Positions 7,982 to 16,339 of a stretch of 52,056 bases of DNA are shown piece by piece (position 1 is the first letter of the stretch; each line of letters begins with the position of its first letter). Below the pieces are notes generated by a model. It had not been told where the DNA came from, did no database searches, and was given only the letters and a program-made list of their open reading frames with translations. Made by a program: the position numbers and the translations under genes. Origin of the DNA: Mycobacteriales bacterium. Lineage in GTDB: Bacteria > Actinomycetota > Actinomycetes > JAFAQI01. The stretch is from positions 1-52,056 of the forward strand of contig DASZRO010000106.1 of NCBI GenBank assembly GCA_035550055.1, in the 5' to 3' direction.

Positions 7982-8988
7982 GATGCCGTGACCTCGACAC
8001 CCCACGCGCCGGACGTCGCTGCCACGGCGGTCTGGCGCACGACCGCGGCGACCAGCTCCGGCTGATCCAGTGGCACGAGGTGCCCGCTGCGCGTCGCCAA
8101 CACCTGGCGGCCGAGCGGGACCGCCGCCGCCTGCTGCGCGTGCAGCTTGCCGATGGTGTCGCGCGCCTTCTCCTCCGCCGCGGTCCGCGCCGGCGCGGCG
8201 GCAGTGATCACGGTGAGCGGGACCGGCGGCAGCGGATGTTGCGCGGTGGTCGCCGCGACCTCCGCGAGCGCGGCCGGCAAGCCGACGAGCTCTGCCGCCA
8301 CCGCTCGCAAGCCGTGCACGGTGCACAGCGTAAGCCGGGTCGAGGTGGCCAGCAGAGTCCCGTCCGCGATCGGCTGACGAGCTTGCGCGGCGACGACCTT
8401 CGCGTACGCCCGTCCGACCACCCGCGCGGTGCCGAACCGCGCTGTCGCGACCACCGCACGGACCGCACGTGCGAACCGGTCGGAGGACCTGCGGGCCGCG
8501 TCGTCGTCGAGCATCGCCTCGTGGGAGGGGTCCACCAGCACCAGGCCGGCGACGTGATCAGGGAACAGCGAAGCGACCAGCCGGACGGTGAGGCCGCCCA
8601 TCGAGTGACCGACGAGGATCCAGGGTGCGGGTACGTCGAGCTCGGTGAGCAGCCGCTCGATGCGGTTCGCGGCCGCGACCGGGGTGTGGCGACCACCCGG
8701 CGGCGACCAGGCGAAGCCCGGCCGGTCGTAACGGACGACGGTGAAGTCAGCGGCGAGGTCGGCGGACACCGCGGCCCACTCGATGCTCGAGCCGCCCAGC
8801 CCGGAGTCGATCAGCACGGTGGGACCGCTGCCCTCGACCACGACGTGGACGAGCTCGTCGCCGACCTGGACCAGCCGGCCGGGTGGCGCGAAACGGCGCC
8901 GGTCTCGCGCTTCGAGCCACCGCTGTAACAGCGCCGCGCCGACCAAGCAGACCGCGACCGCCGCCACGACGGTGAGGGCGATCGTCAC
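7978..8988 (-). CDS. membrane-anchored alpha/beta hydrolase
   Basis: 336 residues. An N-terminal hydrophobic segment (MTIALTVVAAVAVCLVGAALL) looks like a signal anchor. The hydrolase core follows: SGLGGSSIEW as oxyanion region, YDRPGFAWS, the nucleophile elbow GHSMGG, VDPSHEAML, and a late TRSGHLVPLDQP supplying the histidine. The GTG at 8988 is chosen because GTGA overlaps the TetR stop at 8985 by four bases; earlier in-frame residues look non-coding. It is the middle gene of the TetR-hydrolase-amidase operon. Substrate unknown; ester or lactone cleavage is possible. Confidence 0.85.
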   Translation of the reverse strand: MTIALTVVAAVAVCLVGAALLQRWLEARDRRRFAPPGRLVQVGDELVHVVVEGSGPTVLIDSGLGGSSIEWAAVSADLAADFTVVRYDRPGFAWSPPGGRHTPVAAANRIERLLTELDVPAPWILVGHSMGGLTVRLVASLFPDHVAGLVLVDPSHEAMLDDDAARRSSDRFARAVRAVVATARFGTARVVGRAYAKVVAAQARQPIADGTLLATSTRLTLCTVHGLRAVAAELVGLPAALAEVAATTAQHPLPPVPLTVITAAAPARTAAEEKARDTIGKLHAQQAAAVPLGRQVLATRSGHLVPLDQPELVAAVVRQTAVAATSGAWGVEVTAS

Positions 8989-9605
8989 GCCATGCCGCCC
9001 AGCACGCACTGGTCGAGCGCGGCGAGGACGAGCCGCTCGGTGATCACCTCTGGACCGAGCATGGCGCGCGTGCACAGCATCGACCAGCACAGGTCCGTGA
9101 TCACCTCGACAAGGTCGATCGCGGGGAGCGGGAGCACCTCGCCCGAGCGCGCGGCGATCGCCTCCAACACCTTCGCCTGCTCCCGGTGCTCGCGCTGGCG
9201 CTGAGGCAGCCGGCGTTGCCGCGTCTCCGGGTCGCGGATCGCGGCGAGCACGAACTCCAGCGACAGCACGGTCAGTTCCGGCTGGGTGTCAGACTGCTCG
9301 ACGATGCGACGGCCGAGATCGGCGACGCATTCCCGCACCGTCGGCGCGTCCGGGTCGAAGACGGTCCCCTCGCTGCCCGTGTCCTCGAGAAGGGTCACCA
9401 TCAACTCGGCCTTGCTGGCGAAGTTGGAGTAAATGGCCCCCACGGTCACTCCGGCGGCACTCGCGATCTCGGCGTGCGTGGCGCCCAGGATCCCTCGCTC
9501 CGCCACCACTTTGCGGGCAGCGTCGAGCAGGGCACGCCTGGTCTGCTGCTGACGCTCCTTGCGGGTCGGCGGGCGCGCGATCGCCTCGTCATCCCCGGTT
9601 GACAT
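8985..9605 (-). CDS. TetR-family repressor divergent from SBP2
   Basis: 206 residues. Helix-turn-helix is textbook: LLDAARKVVAERGILGATHAEIASAAGVTVGAIYSNFASKAEL. The ATG at 9605 (MSTGDDEA) lies inside a 42-base pseudo-palindrome shared with the divergent SBP2 promoter; its -10 hexamer GATACT (9618-9613) is only seven bases before the ATG, so the mRNA is probably leaderless. It heads an operon with a hydrolase and an amidase and likely represses both this operon and SBP2 by binding the shared site (inference). Confidence 0.9.
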   Translation of the reverse strand: MSTGDDEAIARPPTRKERQQQTRRALLDAARKVVAERGILGATHAEIASAAGVTVGAIYSNFASKAELMVTLLEDTGSEGTVFDPDAPTVRECVADLGRRIVEQSDTQPELTVLSLEFVLAAIRDPETRQRRLPQRQREHREQAKVLEAIAARSGEVLPLPAIDLVEVITDLCWSMLCTRAMLGPEVITERLVLAALDQCVLGGMA

Positions 9606-9640
9606 ACTCGCCAGTATCTGGATACTGCCCGATATGTCAA
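9599..9640. promoter_or_regulatory. symmetrical divergent leaderless promoter pair and TetR operator
   Basis: A 20-2-20 base inverted repeat with 16 of 20 matching pairs. On the plus strand TTGACA (9599-9604), 16-base spacer, GATACT (9621-9626), seven bases, ATG of SBP2 at 9634. On the minus strand TTGACA (9640-9635), 16-base spacer, GATACT (9618-9613), seven bases, ATG of TetR at 9605. Each start codon context ATGTCAA is the reverse complement of the other promoter's -35 region TTGACAT. The core CAGTATC-TG-GATACTG is a perfect 7-2-7 palindrome and the likely TetR operator. No Shine-Dalgarno sequence is evident for SBP2. Confidence 0.8.
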
Positions 9641-11172
9641 TGGTCCCGCGGATGGGCCGCGGCCACGTCCGTGCGGTGTGCGCCGCAACCGTGGTCGGGA
9701 TGGTCGCGATCGCGGGCTGTGGCACCACGATCCCCTCCCGGGAGTGGCCCGGCGCGCTCGCCCAGACCCAGAGCTCGGACCCCGACCTCGGATTGACCGT
9801 GCCGACACTGCCTGCGGGCGGTTCATCCAATGCCGGGGCCACGGCACCGCCCGGCACACCGCAGCCGAACGACACGGCGCCCGCCACCGCCGGCGCGCCG
9901 TCCGGCACTGGGCCGCGCCCAAGCAACCCCGCGGGCTCGCCGAGCGTTGCGCCCGGCACCCCGCGCGGCACCCGCTCCCACGCGCCGATCGAGGTCGGCA
10001 CGTACTCACTCGACGGCGGCAACGGCGCGCTGTCCAGCCTGGGACTCAGTGGCCTGGTGATCCCCGACAACCGGCCGGTGTTCGACGCGTTCGTCCGCTA
10101 CACCAACGCTCATGGCGGCCTGGGCGGCCGCAAGATCGTGCCGGTGTACTTCACCTATCACGAAGGCGCGAACCCGCAGACCCAGGACGCGGCAGCATGC
10201 TCGGCGTTCACCCAGGACCACCATGTCGCCTTCGTCATCGGCGGGGAGAATGCGGGCGCCGGCGAGCTGTTGCCGTGTCTGGCCAGCCACGGCGTGCCGC
10301 TGATCGGATCCGGTGGTGGCGGGGACGCCAGCTACTTCGCGCGCTATCGCAACTACGACTACGAGCCCGACCAGATGAACTTCACCACCGGTCTGGAAGC
10401 GCTGGTCGCGAACCTGAAGTCCCGTGGCTACCTCAACGGCGTCAAGAAGGTCGGCGTCATCCAGTACCCGGGCCAGGTCTACACGAACGCCGTCGACAAC
10501 GGCCTTGCACCGGCGCTGAAGTCCGTCGGCCTGGAGATCAACGCCCGCTACACGACCGGCTCGACGACCGACGACAGTGCGATTGCGAGCTCTGCGTCCA
10601 GTGCGGAGCTGCGGTTCGCCGCCGAGGGCATCAACCTGGTGCTGTTCATGACACCCGGCGGCGCGGCGGAGCTGTTCTTCATGACGACCGCGAACATCCA
10701 GCACTACGACCCGAAGTACGGCATCTGGAGCGCGGACTCGCCGTACGTGCTCGAGAAGGTCGCGCCGAAGAGCGAGCTGGCCAACACGATCGGCATCGGC
10801 TACGAGCCGGGCCTCGACGTCGCCTCGGCCCAGGACCCGACGGCGCAGACCGCCGCCGGGAAGTCCTGCCTCGCGTTCGGCCGCAAGCTCGGGCTCAACG
10901 AGTCCGGGCTCGCCAACGCATTGGTGCGAGCCGCCTGCGACGACTGGTTCCCGCTGATCCGGCTGGCCAAGCGGGACCCGCAGACGCTGGACTCGGCAAC
11001 CGCTCTCGCCAAGGGCTTCGACAGCCTCGGCTCCTCCTACCAGTCCGCCAGCACGTTTGCGATGCGCTTCACCGCGGACCGCCACGATGAAGCACACGGC
11101 TATCGCGACCTGGCCTACGACCACGGCTGCTCGTGCTTCGACTACGTCGGTGCGACCCACCTGACCGACTGA
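9634..11172 (+). CDS. SBP2: lipoprotein substrate-binding protein of LIV-type ABC transporter
   Basis: 512 residues. Signal peptide with lipobox AIAGC (Cys about residue 29), then CGTTI and a long low-complexity Pro/Ala/Gly/Thr linker. The Leu/Ile/Val-type binding fold follows, with the segments NAHGGLGGRKIVPVYF, FTQDHHVAFVIGGEN and AELRFAAEGINLVLFM. It ends HGCSCFDYVG, the CxC motif of the local SBP family. The start at 9634 is chosen because it fits a leaderless transcript from the promoter at 9599-9626; ATGs at 9640 and 9652 are alternatives. It overlaps the next gene by one base (TGATG). First gene of an operon that runs to PucR at 15233. Confidence 0.85.
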   Translation: MSMVPRMGRGHVRAVCAATVVGMVAIAGCGTTIPSREWPGALAQTQSSDPDLGLTVPTLPAGGSSNAGATAPPGTPQPNDTAPATAGAPSGTGPRPSNPAGSPSVAPGTPRGTRSHAPIEVGTYSLDGGNGALSSLGLSGLVIPDNRPVFDAFVRYTNAHGGLGGRKIVPVYFTYHEGANPQTQDAAACSAFTQDHHVAFVIGGENAGAGELLPCLASHGVPLIGSGGGGDASYFARYRNYDYEPDQMNFTTGLEALVANLKSRGYLNGVKKVGVIQYPGQVYTNAVDNGLAPALKSVGLEINARYTTGSTTDDSAIASSASSAELRFAAEGINLVLFMTPGGAAELFFMTTANIQHYDPKYGIWSADSPYVLEKVAPKSELANTIGIGYEPGLDVASAQDPTAQTAAGKSCLAFGRKLGLNESGLANALVRAACDDWFPLIRLAKRDPQTLDSATALAKGFDSLGSSYQSASTFAMRFTADRHDEAHGYRDLAYDHGCSCFDYVGATHLTD

Positions 11173-12113
11173 TGGCCCGCGGATCCGACGGGGCGCTCGC
11201 CGCGCTCGCAGCGATCGGCAACACTCCCCTGCTGCCCATCCCGCTGCCTGCGGGCATCCCCGGCAGGTTGCTGGCCAAGGCGGAGTACCTGCAACCCGGC
11301 GGCAGCATCAAGGACCGCGCCGCGCTCGGCTGCGTCGAGCACGGGCTGGCTTCGGGTGAGCTGTCCGCCGGTCAAGCCGTCGTCGAGATGACGAGCGGCA
11401 ACATGGGCGCCGGGTTGGCGGTCGTGTGCGGCGTGCTCGGTCATCCGTTCACGGCCTACGTGTCGGCAGGGAACTCTCCGCAGCGCGCCGTGATGATGCG
11501 CGCACTCGGTGCGAGCGTCGTCCTCGTCGACCAGGTCGACGGCCGGCCCGGCCAGGTGACCGGGCCCGACATCGAAGCGGCCGCGGCACAGGCCCGTCAC
11601 GACGCCGCCGCAACAGGCGCGTGGTATGTCGACCAGTTCCACAACTCGGGCTCGGTGCACGCCCATGAGCGCACGGGCGAGGAGATCTGGCAGCAGACCG
11701 ACGGCGCCATCGACGCCTTCGTGGCATGTGTCGGTTCCGCCGGCTCGTTGATGGGCTGTGCTCACGCGTTGAAGGCACATCGGGCGCAAATCGCGATCCT
11801 CGCCGTCGAGCCGGCGACCTCCCGGCCGCTCGCCGGCCGACCGATCTCGGACCCACGACATGCGCTGCAGGGCAGCGGCTACGGCATCGTGCCTGCGCAC
11901 TTCGACCCGTCGCTCGTCGACGGCTACCTGGCCGTGACGGACGAGAGCGCAACGGCGACGCGGCGGTGGCTCGGCGAACGCTGCGGCCTGCACGTCGGCT
12001 ACACCGCCGCGGCCAACGTCGCCGCGGCAACCGACTGGCTGGCCGCACAAGAGCACGACCTCACTGTCGTGACAGTGTTGTGCGACACCGGCCTCAAATA
12101 CCTGTCCGAGTGA
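11172..12113 (+). CDS. PLP-dependent cysteine-synthase-family enzyme
   Basis: 313 residues, fold-type II PLP enzyme. The Schiff-base lysine is in GGSIKDRAA (Lys47), and the substrate-binding loop is TSGNMGAG. The phosphate-binding loop reads VGSAGS rather than the usual GTGGT, and the substrate loop has Met in place of Thr, so a strict O-acetylserine sulfhydrylase role is doubtful; a beta-elimination/replacement or dehydratase activity on another amino acid is possible. The start overlaps the SBP2 stop by one base, implying coupled expression with that binding protein, and hints that the SBP2 ligand may be an amino acid or derivative. Confidence 0.8.
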   Translation: MARGSDGALAALAAIGNTPLLPIPLPAGIPGRLLAKAEYLQPGGSIKDRAALGCVEHGLASGELSAGQAVVEMTSGNMGAGLAVVCGVLGHPFTAYVSAGNSPQRAVMMRALGASVVLVDQVDGRPGQVTGPDIEAAAAQARHDAAATGAWYVDQFHNSGSVHAHERTGEEIWQQTDGAIDAFVACVGSAGSLMGCAHALKAHRAQIAILAVEPATSRPLAGRPISDPRHALQGSGYGIVPAHFDPSLVDGYLAVTDESATATRRWLGERCGLHVGYTAAANVAAATDWLAAQEHDLTVVTVLCDTGLKYLSE

Positions 12114-12123
12114 GGGGGCCGAC

Positions 12124-13800
12124 ATGACCGCGAGCCGGCAACGGTGGAACGTCGACGTCGCGATGCGGGACGGCGTCGTGCTGCGGGCAGACGTGTACTT
12201 CCCGCCCGGCGGGGTCGACGGCGGGCCGTACCCGGTCGTGCTGGCGCGCACGCCGTACGGCAAACAGAACCCGGTGTACGTCGATGGTGCCCGCTACCTC
12301 TGCGAACACGGCTACGCCTGTGTGCTGCAGGACACCCGCGGGAGGCACGACTCCGAGGGGAGCTGGGAGCCGTTCGGCAACGAAGGCAGAGACGGCTACG
12401 ACACCGTCGAGTGGTGCGCCGCCCAGCCGTGGTCGACCGGGCGAGTCGGCACGATGGGCGGCTCGTACGGCGGGTGGGTCCAGTGGTCGCTGGCTCGCGA
12501 GAAGCCGCCGCATCTCACGGCCATGGTGAGCACCGCGTCGTGCGGGGCCTGGTTGGAGGAGCTTCCCTTCAACAACGGCTGCGTGATGCTCGTGATGCTC
12601 GGCTGGCTGAGCTTCGCGAGCGGCCGGGTGATGCAGAACCCGCAGCTCGTCCAGAACTGGCACGAAGTGTTCCGCCACCTGCCGCTGCGCGAGATGCCGA
12701 CGGTCCTCGGCCGCGACCTCCCGCTGTGGAGCGAGTGGCTCGACCACCCGTCGCTCGACGAGTACTGGCGCGAGCTTCGCCTCGACGACGCGTTCGCGCA
12801 CATCGACACGCCGGTCCTGCACATCACCGGCTGGTGGGACGACGACCAGCCGGGCGCCCTGTCGATGTACCGCGGAATGGTCTCGGGCTCACCCGGCTCG
12901 CCAGACCAGGCGCTGATGATCGGCGCGTGGGACCACGCCGGGACCCGGCTGCCGCGGCAGGTGCTCGGCGGCGTCGACATGGGACCCGACGCGGTCCACG
13001 ACGTCCTCGACATCCATCGACGCTGGTTCGACAGATGGTTGAAGCAGACAGACGACACGACCGCACCGGTCCGGCTGTACCTGACGGGGCGCTACCAGTG
13101 GGTGGAGACGGTCTCCTTCCCGCCGCCGGGCACCGCGCCGCTCGTGTGGCATCTGGACAGCGGCGGCCGCGCCAACAGCCTCATGGGCGACGGGACGATG
13201 GGCCCGGCACCGGCATGCGGCGCGGAGGAGGACGTCTACCGCTACGACCCGGCGGACCCGGTGCCTGCGGTGATCGACGAGAACTTCTACTCCCCGACGG
13301 TCGTCGAGACCCCTCTCGACCACCGGTTCAAGCACCGCCGCGACGACGTGCTGGTCTACACCAGCGATCCCGTCAGCGACGAGCTGGCGGTCGTCGGCCA
13401 TGCCGAGGTGCAGCTACACGCGGCTACTGACGGACCGGACACCGACTGGTTCGTGGCACTGCACGACGTCGCGCCGAACGGCACCTCGATGGTGCTCAGT
13501 GACGGCCGGCTGCGGGCGAGGTACGCCGAAGACCTCGCGACACCCAGGCTGCGCGAGCCCGGCCGGGTCTACGCCTACACCATCCGCACCGGCGCGATCG
13601 GCCACGTGGTGCGCCCGGGACATCGGCTCCGGCTCACGGTCACCAGCAGCGACTTCCCGGTGTGGGACCGCAACCTCAACACCGGCGATGCGATCGCCGA
13701 CGGGACGAAGCTGCGCGTCGCGACGAACCGCGTCCGGCACACCCCGGACGAGGCATCGTCGGTGACGCTGCCGATCGCGCCGCCCGGCCTGCTCGACTGA
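12124..13800 (+). CDS. CocE/NonD-type (S15) alpha/beta hydrolase
   Basis: 558 residues, typical for X-Pro dipeptidyl-peptidase/cocaine-esterase-like hydrolases. RDGVVLRADVYFP is the family's opening motif; LARTPYGK, QDTRGRHDSEG and the nucleophile elbow GGSYGGW (Ser114) follow; the acid is in HITGWWDDDQ and the histidine in GAWDHAGT. The C-terminal third is the jelly-roll domain (residues about 330-555). No signal peptide, so cytoplasmic. GAGGGGG lies just upstream of the ATG. It sits ten bases after the PLP enzyme in the SBP2 operon. Either peptide or ester/acyl-amide cleavage is possible. Confidence 0.88.
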   Translation: MTASRQRWNVDVAMRDGVVLRADVYFPPGGVDGGPYPVVLARTPYGKQNPVYVDGARYLCEHGYACVLQDTRGRHDSEGSWEPFGNEGRDGYDTVEWCAAQPWSTGRVGTMGGSYGGWVQWSLAREKPPHLTAMVSTASCGAWLEELPFNNGCVMLVMLGWLSFASGRVMQNPQLVQNWHEVFRHLPLREMPTVLGRDLPLWSEWLDHPSLDEYWRELRLDDAFAHIDTPVLHITGWWDDDQPGALSMYRGMVSGSPGSPDQALMIGAWDHAGTRLPRQVLGGVDMGPDAVHDVLDIHRRWFDRWLKQTDDTTAPVRLYLTGRYQWVETVSFPPPGTAPLVWHLDSGGRANSLMGDGTMGPAPACGAEEDVYRYDPADPVPAVIDENFYSPTVVETPLDHRFKHRRDDVLVYTSDPVSDELAVVGHAEVQLHAATDGPDTDWFVALHDVAPNGTSMVLSDGRLRARYAEDLATPRLREPGRVYAYTIRTGAIGHVVRPGHRLRLTVTSSDFPVWDRNLNTGDAIADGTKLRVATNRVRHTPDEASSVTLPIAPPGLLD

Positions 13801-13802
13801 CC

Positions 13803-15233
13803 GTGACCACCATCGGGTCGGTGCTCGCGTCCCTGGCGCCGCTGGTGTCCGCGCCAGGACCGGCCGACCGGACAACCGAGCTCACCGAAGTGGTCGTGCT
13901 CGGCCCCGGCGATGATCCCGCCGAGTCGCCTGGCGCTCTCGTCGTCTGCTTCGGCGAGGTCATGCCGACCTCTGCCGCCGCCGTACTCGTCAAGGGCGAT
14001 CCCCCGGTGATCGACGTACCGGTGCTGGTTGCCGATCCCGCGGTGCCGTGGAACCAGCTGCTGCACCTGCTCGAAGCGGTCGTGACGGGCAGCACCGACG
14101 CGGCGACCGACCTGTTCGCCTTCGCCAACGCCGTGGCGGCAGCCGTCGGCGGTGCGGTGGCGATCGAAGACCGCGACCGCAGGGTCCTCGCCTATTCCTC
14201 CCTCGACCATGCGATCGACGACGCTCGCCGGCAGGGAATCCTCGGCCGGGCGGTCCCCCACTTCGGTCGCAACGACAAGGTCTACCGGTCCGTCTACCGC
14301 AGCAACGAGGTCGTGAGAGTGCCGGCGGACGGCGAGGTGCTGGCGAGACTCGCCGTCGCGGTTCGCTCCGGCCCGGAGGTTCTCGGCTCGATCTGGGTGA
14401 TCGACGACGGGGCCCTCGATGTCACAGCCCTTGCAGCCGCTGGCCGGCTCGCCGCACTCCATCTGCTCCGCGCGCGGTCCCTCATGCACGCCGAACGCCG
14501 GGCGCGTGGCGAGATCCTTCGCGGGCTGCTCGACGGACGCTCCTCGCCGCACCTGGCGGGCGCTCGACTTGGCGTGGCGTCTTCCACGCCAGTAACGGTC
14601 ATCGCCTTCGGAATCGGCACGAGCGGCGCGGACGAGGTGAGCGCGGAAGCCATCGCCGACCTCATTCACGTGCAGGCCGCCGCGATCGCGCCGCGGACCA
14701 CCGTCCTCGTCGAGCTCGCCACCGTCTACGCGGCGATCCCGGGCGACGTGACCCGAGCTGCACTGCGCGACCTGGCGACGACGGTGCTGGAGCGTGCCAC
14801 TGCGGTGACCGCGGCTCCCCTGTCCGCAGCCGTCGGCGCCACCGTCTCCTCACTGGCCGAGGCGGCGTGCTCCCGAGCGGACGCCGACAGCGTGCTGGCG
14901 ATCCAGCCGCCGGCTGCGGTCGGACTGGTCGAAGACCGGATGGCGCAGCTCGTCCTGCTCGAGCTCGGGCGCCACCTTGCCGCCACGCCCCGACTACGCG
15001 TCGGGTGTGTGGACCGCATGCTCGACGCCGACGCCCGCGAGGGCACGGCGTACGCCGAGACGGTGCTCGCCTACGTCGCGAGCAACGGCGCGGTCGGTGA
15101 GGCGGCCCGGTCGATCTACGTGCACCCGAACACCTTCCGCTACCGCCTCCAGCGGGCGCGGGAGCTGTTCGAGCTCGACCTCGACGACCCGGACAGCCGC
15201 CTCGCGATCTGGCTGACGCTGCGAGCCCGTTAG
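13803..15233 (+). CDS. PucR-family regulator, SBP2 operon
   Basis: 476 residues. The C-terminal PucR helix-turn-helix is clear: YVASNGAVGEAARSIYVHPNTFRYRLQRARELFELDLDDPDSRLAIWLTL. The N-terminal part has a GAF-like region (AVGGAVAIEDRDRRVLAYSS). Such proteins usually activate amino-acid or purine catabolic genes on binding a metabolite. The GTG at 13803 begins two bases after the S15 hydrolase stop; the upstream open frame is antisense-like noise. Its TAG stop overlaps the TAA stop of the convergent racemase gene (15230-15233). As last gene of the SBP2 operon it may also control the racemase/GNAT unit nearby (inference). Confidence 0.88.
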   Translation: MTTIGSVLASLAPLVSAPGPADRTTELTEVVVLGPGDDPAESPGALVVCFGEVMPTSAAAVLVKGDPPVIDVPVLVADPAVPWNQLLHLLEAVVTGSTDAATDLFAFANAVAAAVGGAVAIEDRDRRVLAYSSLDHAIDDARRQGILGRAVPHFGRNDKVYRSVYRSNEVVRVPADGEVLARLAVAVRSGPEVLGSIWVIDDGALDVTALAAAGRLAALHLLRARSLMHAERRARGEILRGLLDGRSSPHLAGARLGVASSTPVTVIAFGIGTSGADEVSAEAIADLIHVQAAAIAPRTTVLVELATVYAAIPGDVTRAALRDLATTVLERATAVTAAPLSAAVGATVSSLAEAACSRADADSVLAIQPPAAVGLVEDRMAQLVLLELGRHLAATPRLRVGCVDRMLDADAREGTAYAETVLAYVASNGAVGEAARSIYVHPNTFRYRLQRARELFELDLDDPDSRLAIWLTLRAR

Positions 15234-16339
15234 CGCCGACCCACCAGCTCGCTGCGATCGACGAGCAGCTCCGCCAGCATTTCGGGGAGCGGGTCGACGC
15301 CGATGCCCGGTCCGGTCGGCACCGTCAGCTGCCCGTCGTCGAGGACGAACGGGGTCGTGATGTCCGCCGCGTAGTAGCGGTTCGACGCCGAGACGTCGCC
15401 TGGCAACGTGAAGCCGGGCAGCGATGCCAGCGCAGCGTTGGCTGCTCGACCGATCCCGGTTTCCAGCATCCCGCCGCACCAGACCGGCACACCGTGGGAG
15501 AGGGCAACGTCGTGCACCCGCGTCGCCTCCAGATAGCCGCCGACCCGACCGGGCTTGATGTTGATGACCGAGCACGCCCCGATCGCGATGGCGTCGGCTG
15601 CCGATGCCGCAGAGACGATCGACTCGTCGAGGCAGATCGGAGTGCGCAACCGCCGCGCCAGCTCGGCGTGGCCCCGCACGTCCTCCTCGTCCAGCGGCTG
15701 CTCGTGGAAGAGCAGGTCGAAGTCGTCCAATCGGGCGAGCTGCTCCCAGTCCGCGACGGTGTAGGCCGCGTTCGCGTCGGTCTGCAACGTGACGTCGCCG
15801 AACGCCTCACGGACCGCCTTCACGGGCTCGAAGTCCCAGCCGGGCTCGATCTTGAGCTTGATCCGCACGTACCCCTCGTCGAGGTAGCCACGGACCGCGT
15901 CGAGGAGCTCGGCGAGGGAGTCCATGATCCCGACCGAAACGCCGGCCGGTATCCGCTCGCGCACCCCACCGAGCCGGCTGGCGAGCGACGTGTTGGCCGC
16001 GCGCAGCTCCGCGTCGAGCACCGCGGTCTCGAGCGCCGCCTTCGCCATGCGATGCCCTTTGATGGGACGCAGCACGTCGCCGACTCCGGCCGCCGTCAGC
16101 TCGCTCGCCGCGAGCAGCCGGGGCACCAGATGATGCCGTAGGACGTGGTCCACACCGTCGACGTACTCGCTGCTGTAGAGCGGGTCGCTCAACGCGACGC
16201 ACTCCGCCCACCCTTCCGCGTCGGCGCTGCGCACGTGGACGAGAAGTACGTCGCGTTGGGTCTGGGTGCCGAACGAGGTGCGGAACGGCGCCAGGAGAGG
16301 GACGGCCAACCGCAGCAGCTCCAGCGACTCGATCTTCAT
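15230..16339 (-). CDS. enolase-superfamily N-succinylamino acid racemase / o-succinylbenzoate synthase
   Basis: 369 residues. Active-site residues are all present: Lys161 and Lys163 in RIKLK, metal ligands Asp188 (TDANAAY), Glu213 (HEQPL) and Asp238 (LDES), and Lys262 (INIKPGR). These positions are almost collinear with the bifunctional Amycolatopsis NSAR/OSBS enzyme (Lys163, Asp189, Glu214, Asp239, Lys263). No other menaquinone gene is in the window, while a GNAT gene overlaps it by four bases (ATGA) and an M20 deacylase is divergent, so amino acid racemisation is favoured over menaquinone synthesis. MKIESLEL at 16339 is the family start. Confidence 0.85.
   Translation of the reverse strand: MKIESLELLRLAVPLLAPFRTSFGTQTQRDVLLVHVRSADAEGWAECVALSDPLYSSEYVDGVDHVLRHHLVPRLLAASELTAAGVGDVLRPIKGHRMAKAALETAVLDAELRAANTSLASRLGGVRERIPAGVSVGIMDSLAELLDAVRGYLDEGYVRIKLKIEPGWDFEPVKAVREAFGDVTLQTDANAAYTVADWEQLARLDDFDLLFHEQPLDEEDVRGHAELARRLRTPICLDESIVSAASAADAIAIGACSVINIKPGRVGGYLEATRVHDVALSHGVPVWCGGMLETGIGRAANAALASLPGFTLPGDVSASNRYYAADITTPFVLDDGQLTVPTGPGIGVDPLPEMLAELLVDRSELVGRR

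Noticed and set aside
15230-16339. Menaquinone-pathway menC
   Set aside because: Active site cannot separate OSBS from NSAR, but no other men gene is here and GNAT/M20 neighbours fit racemisation; kept as the second option.
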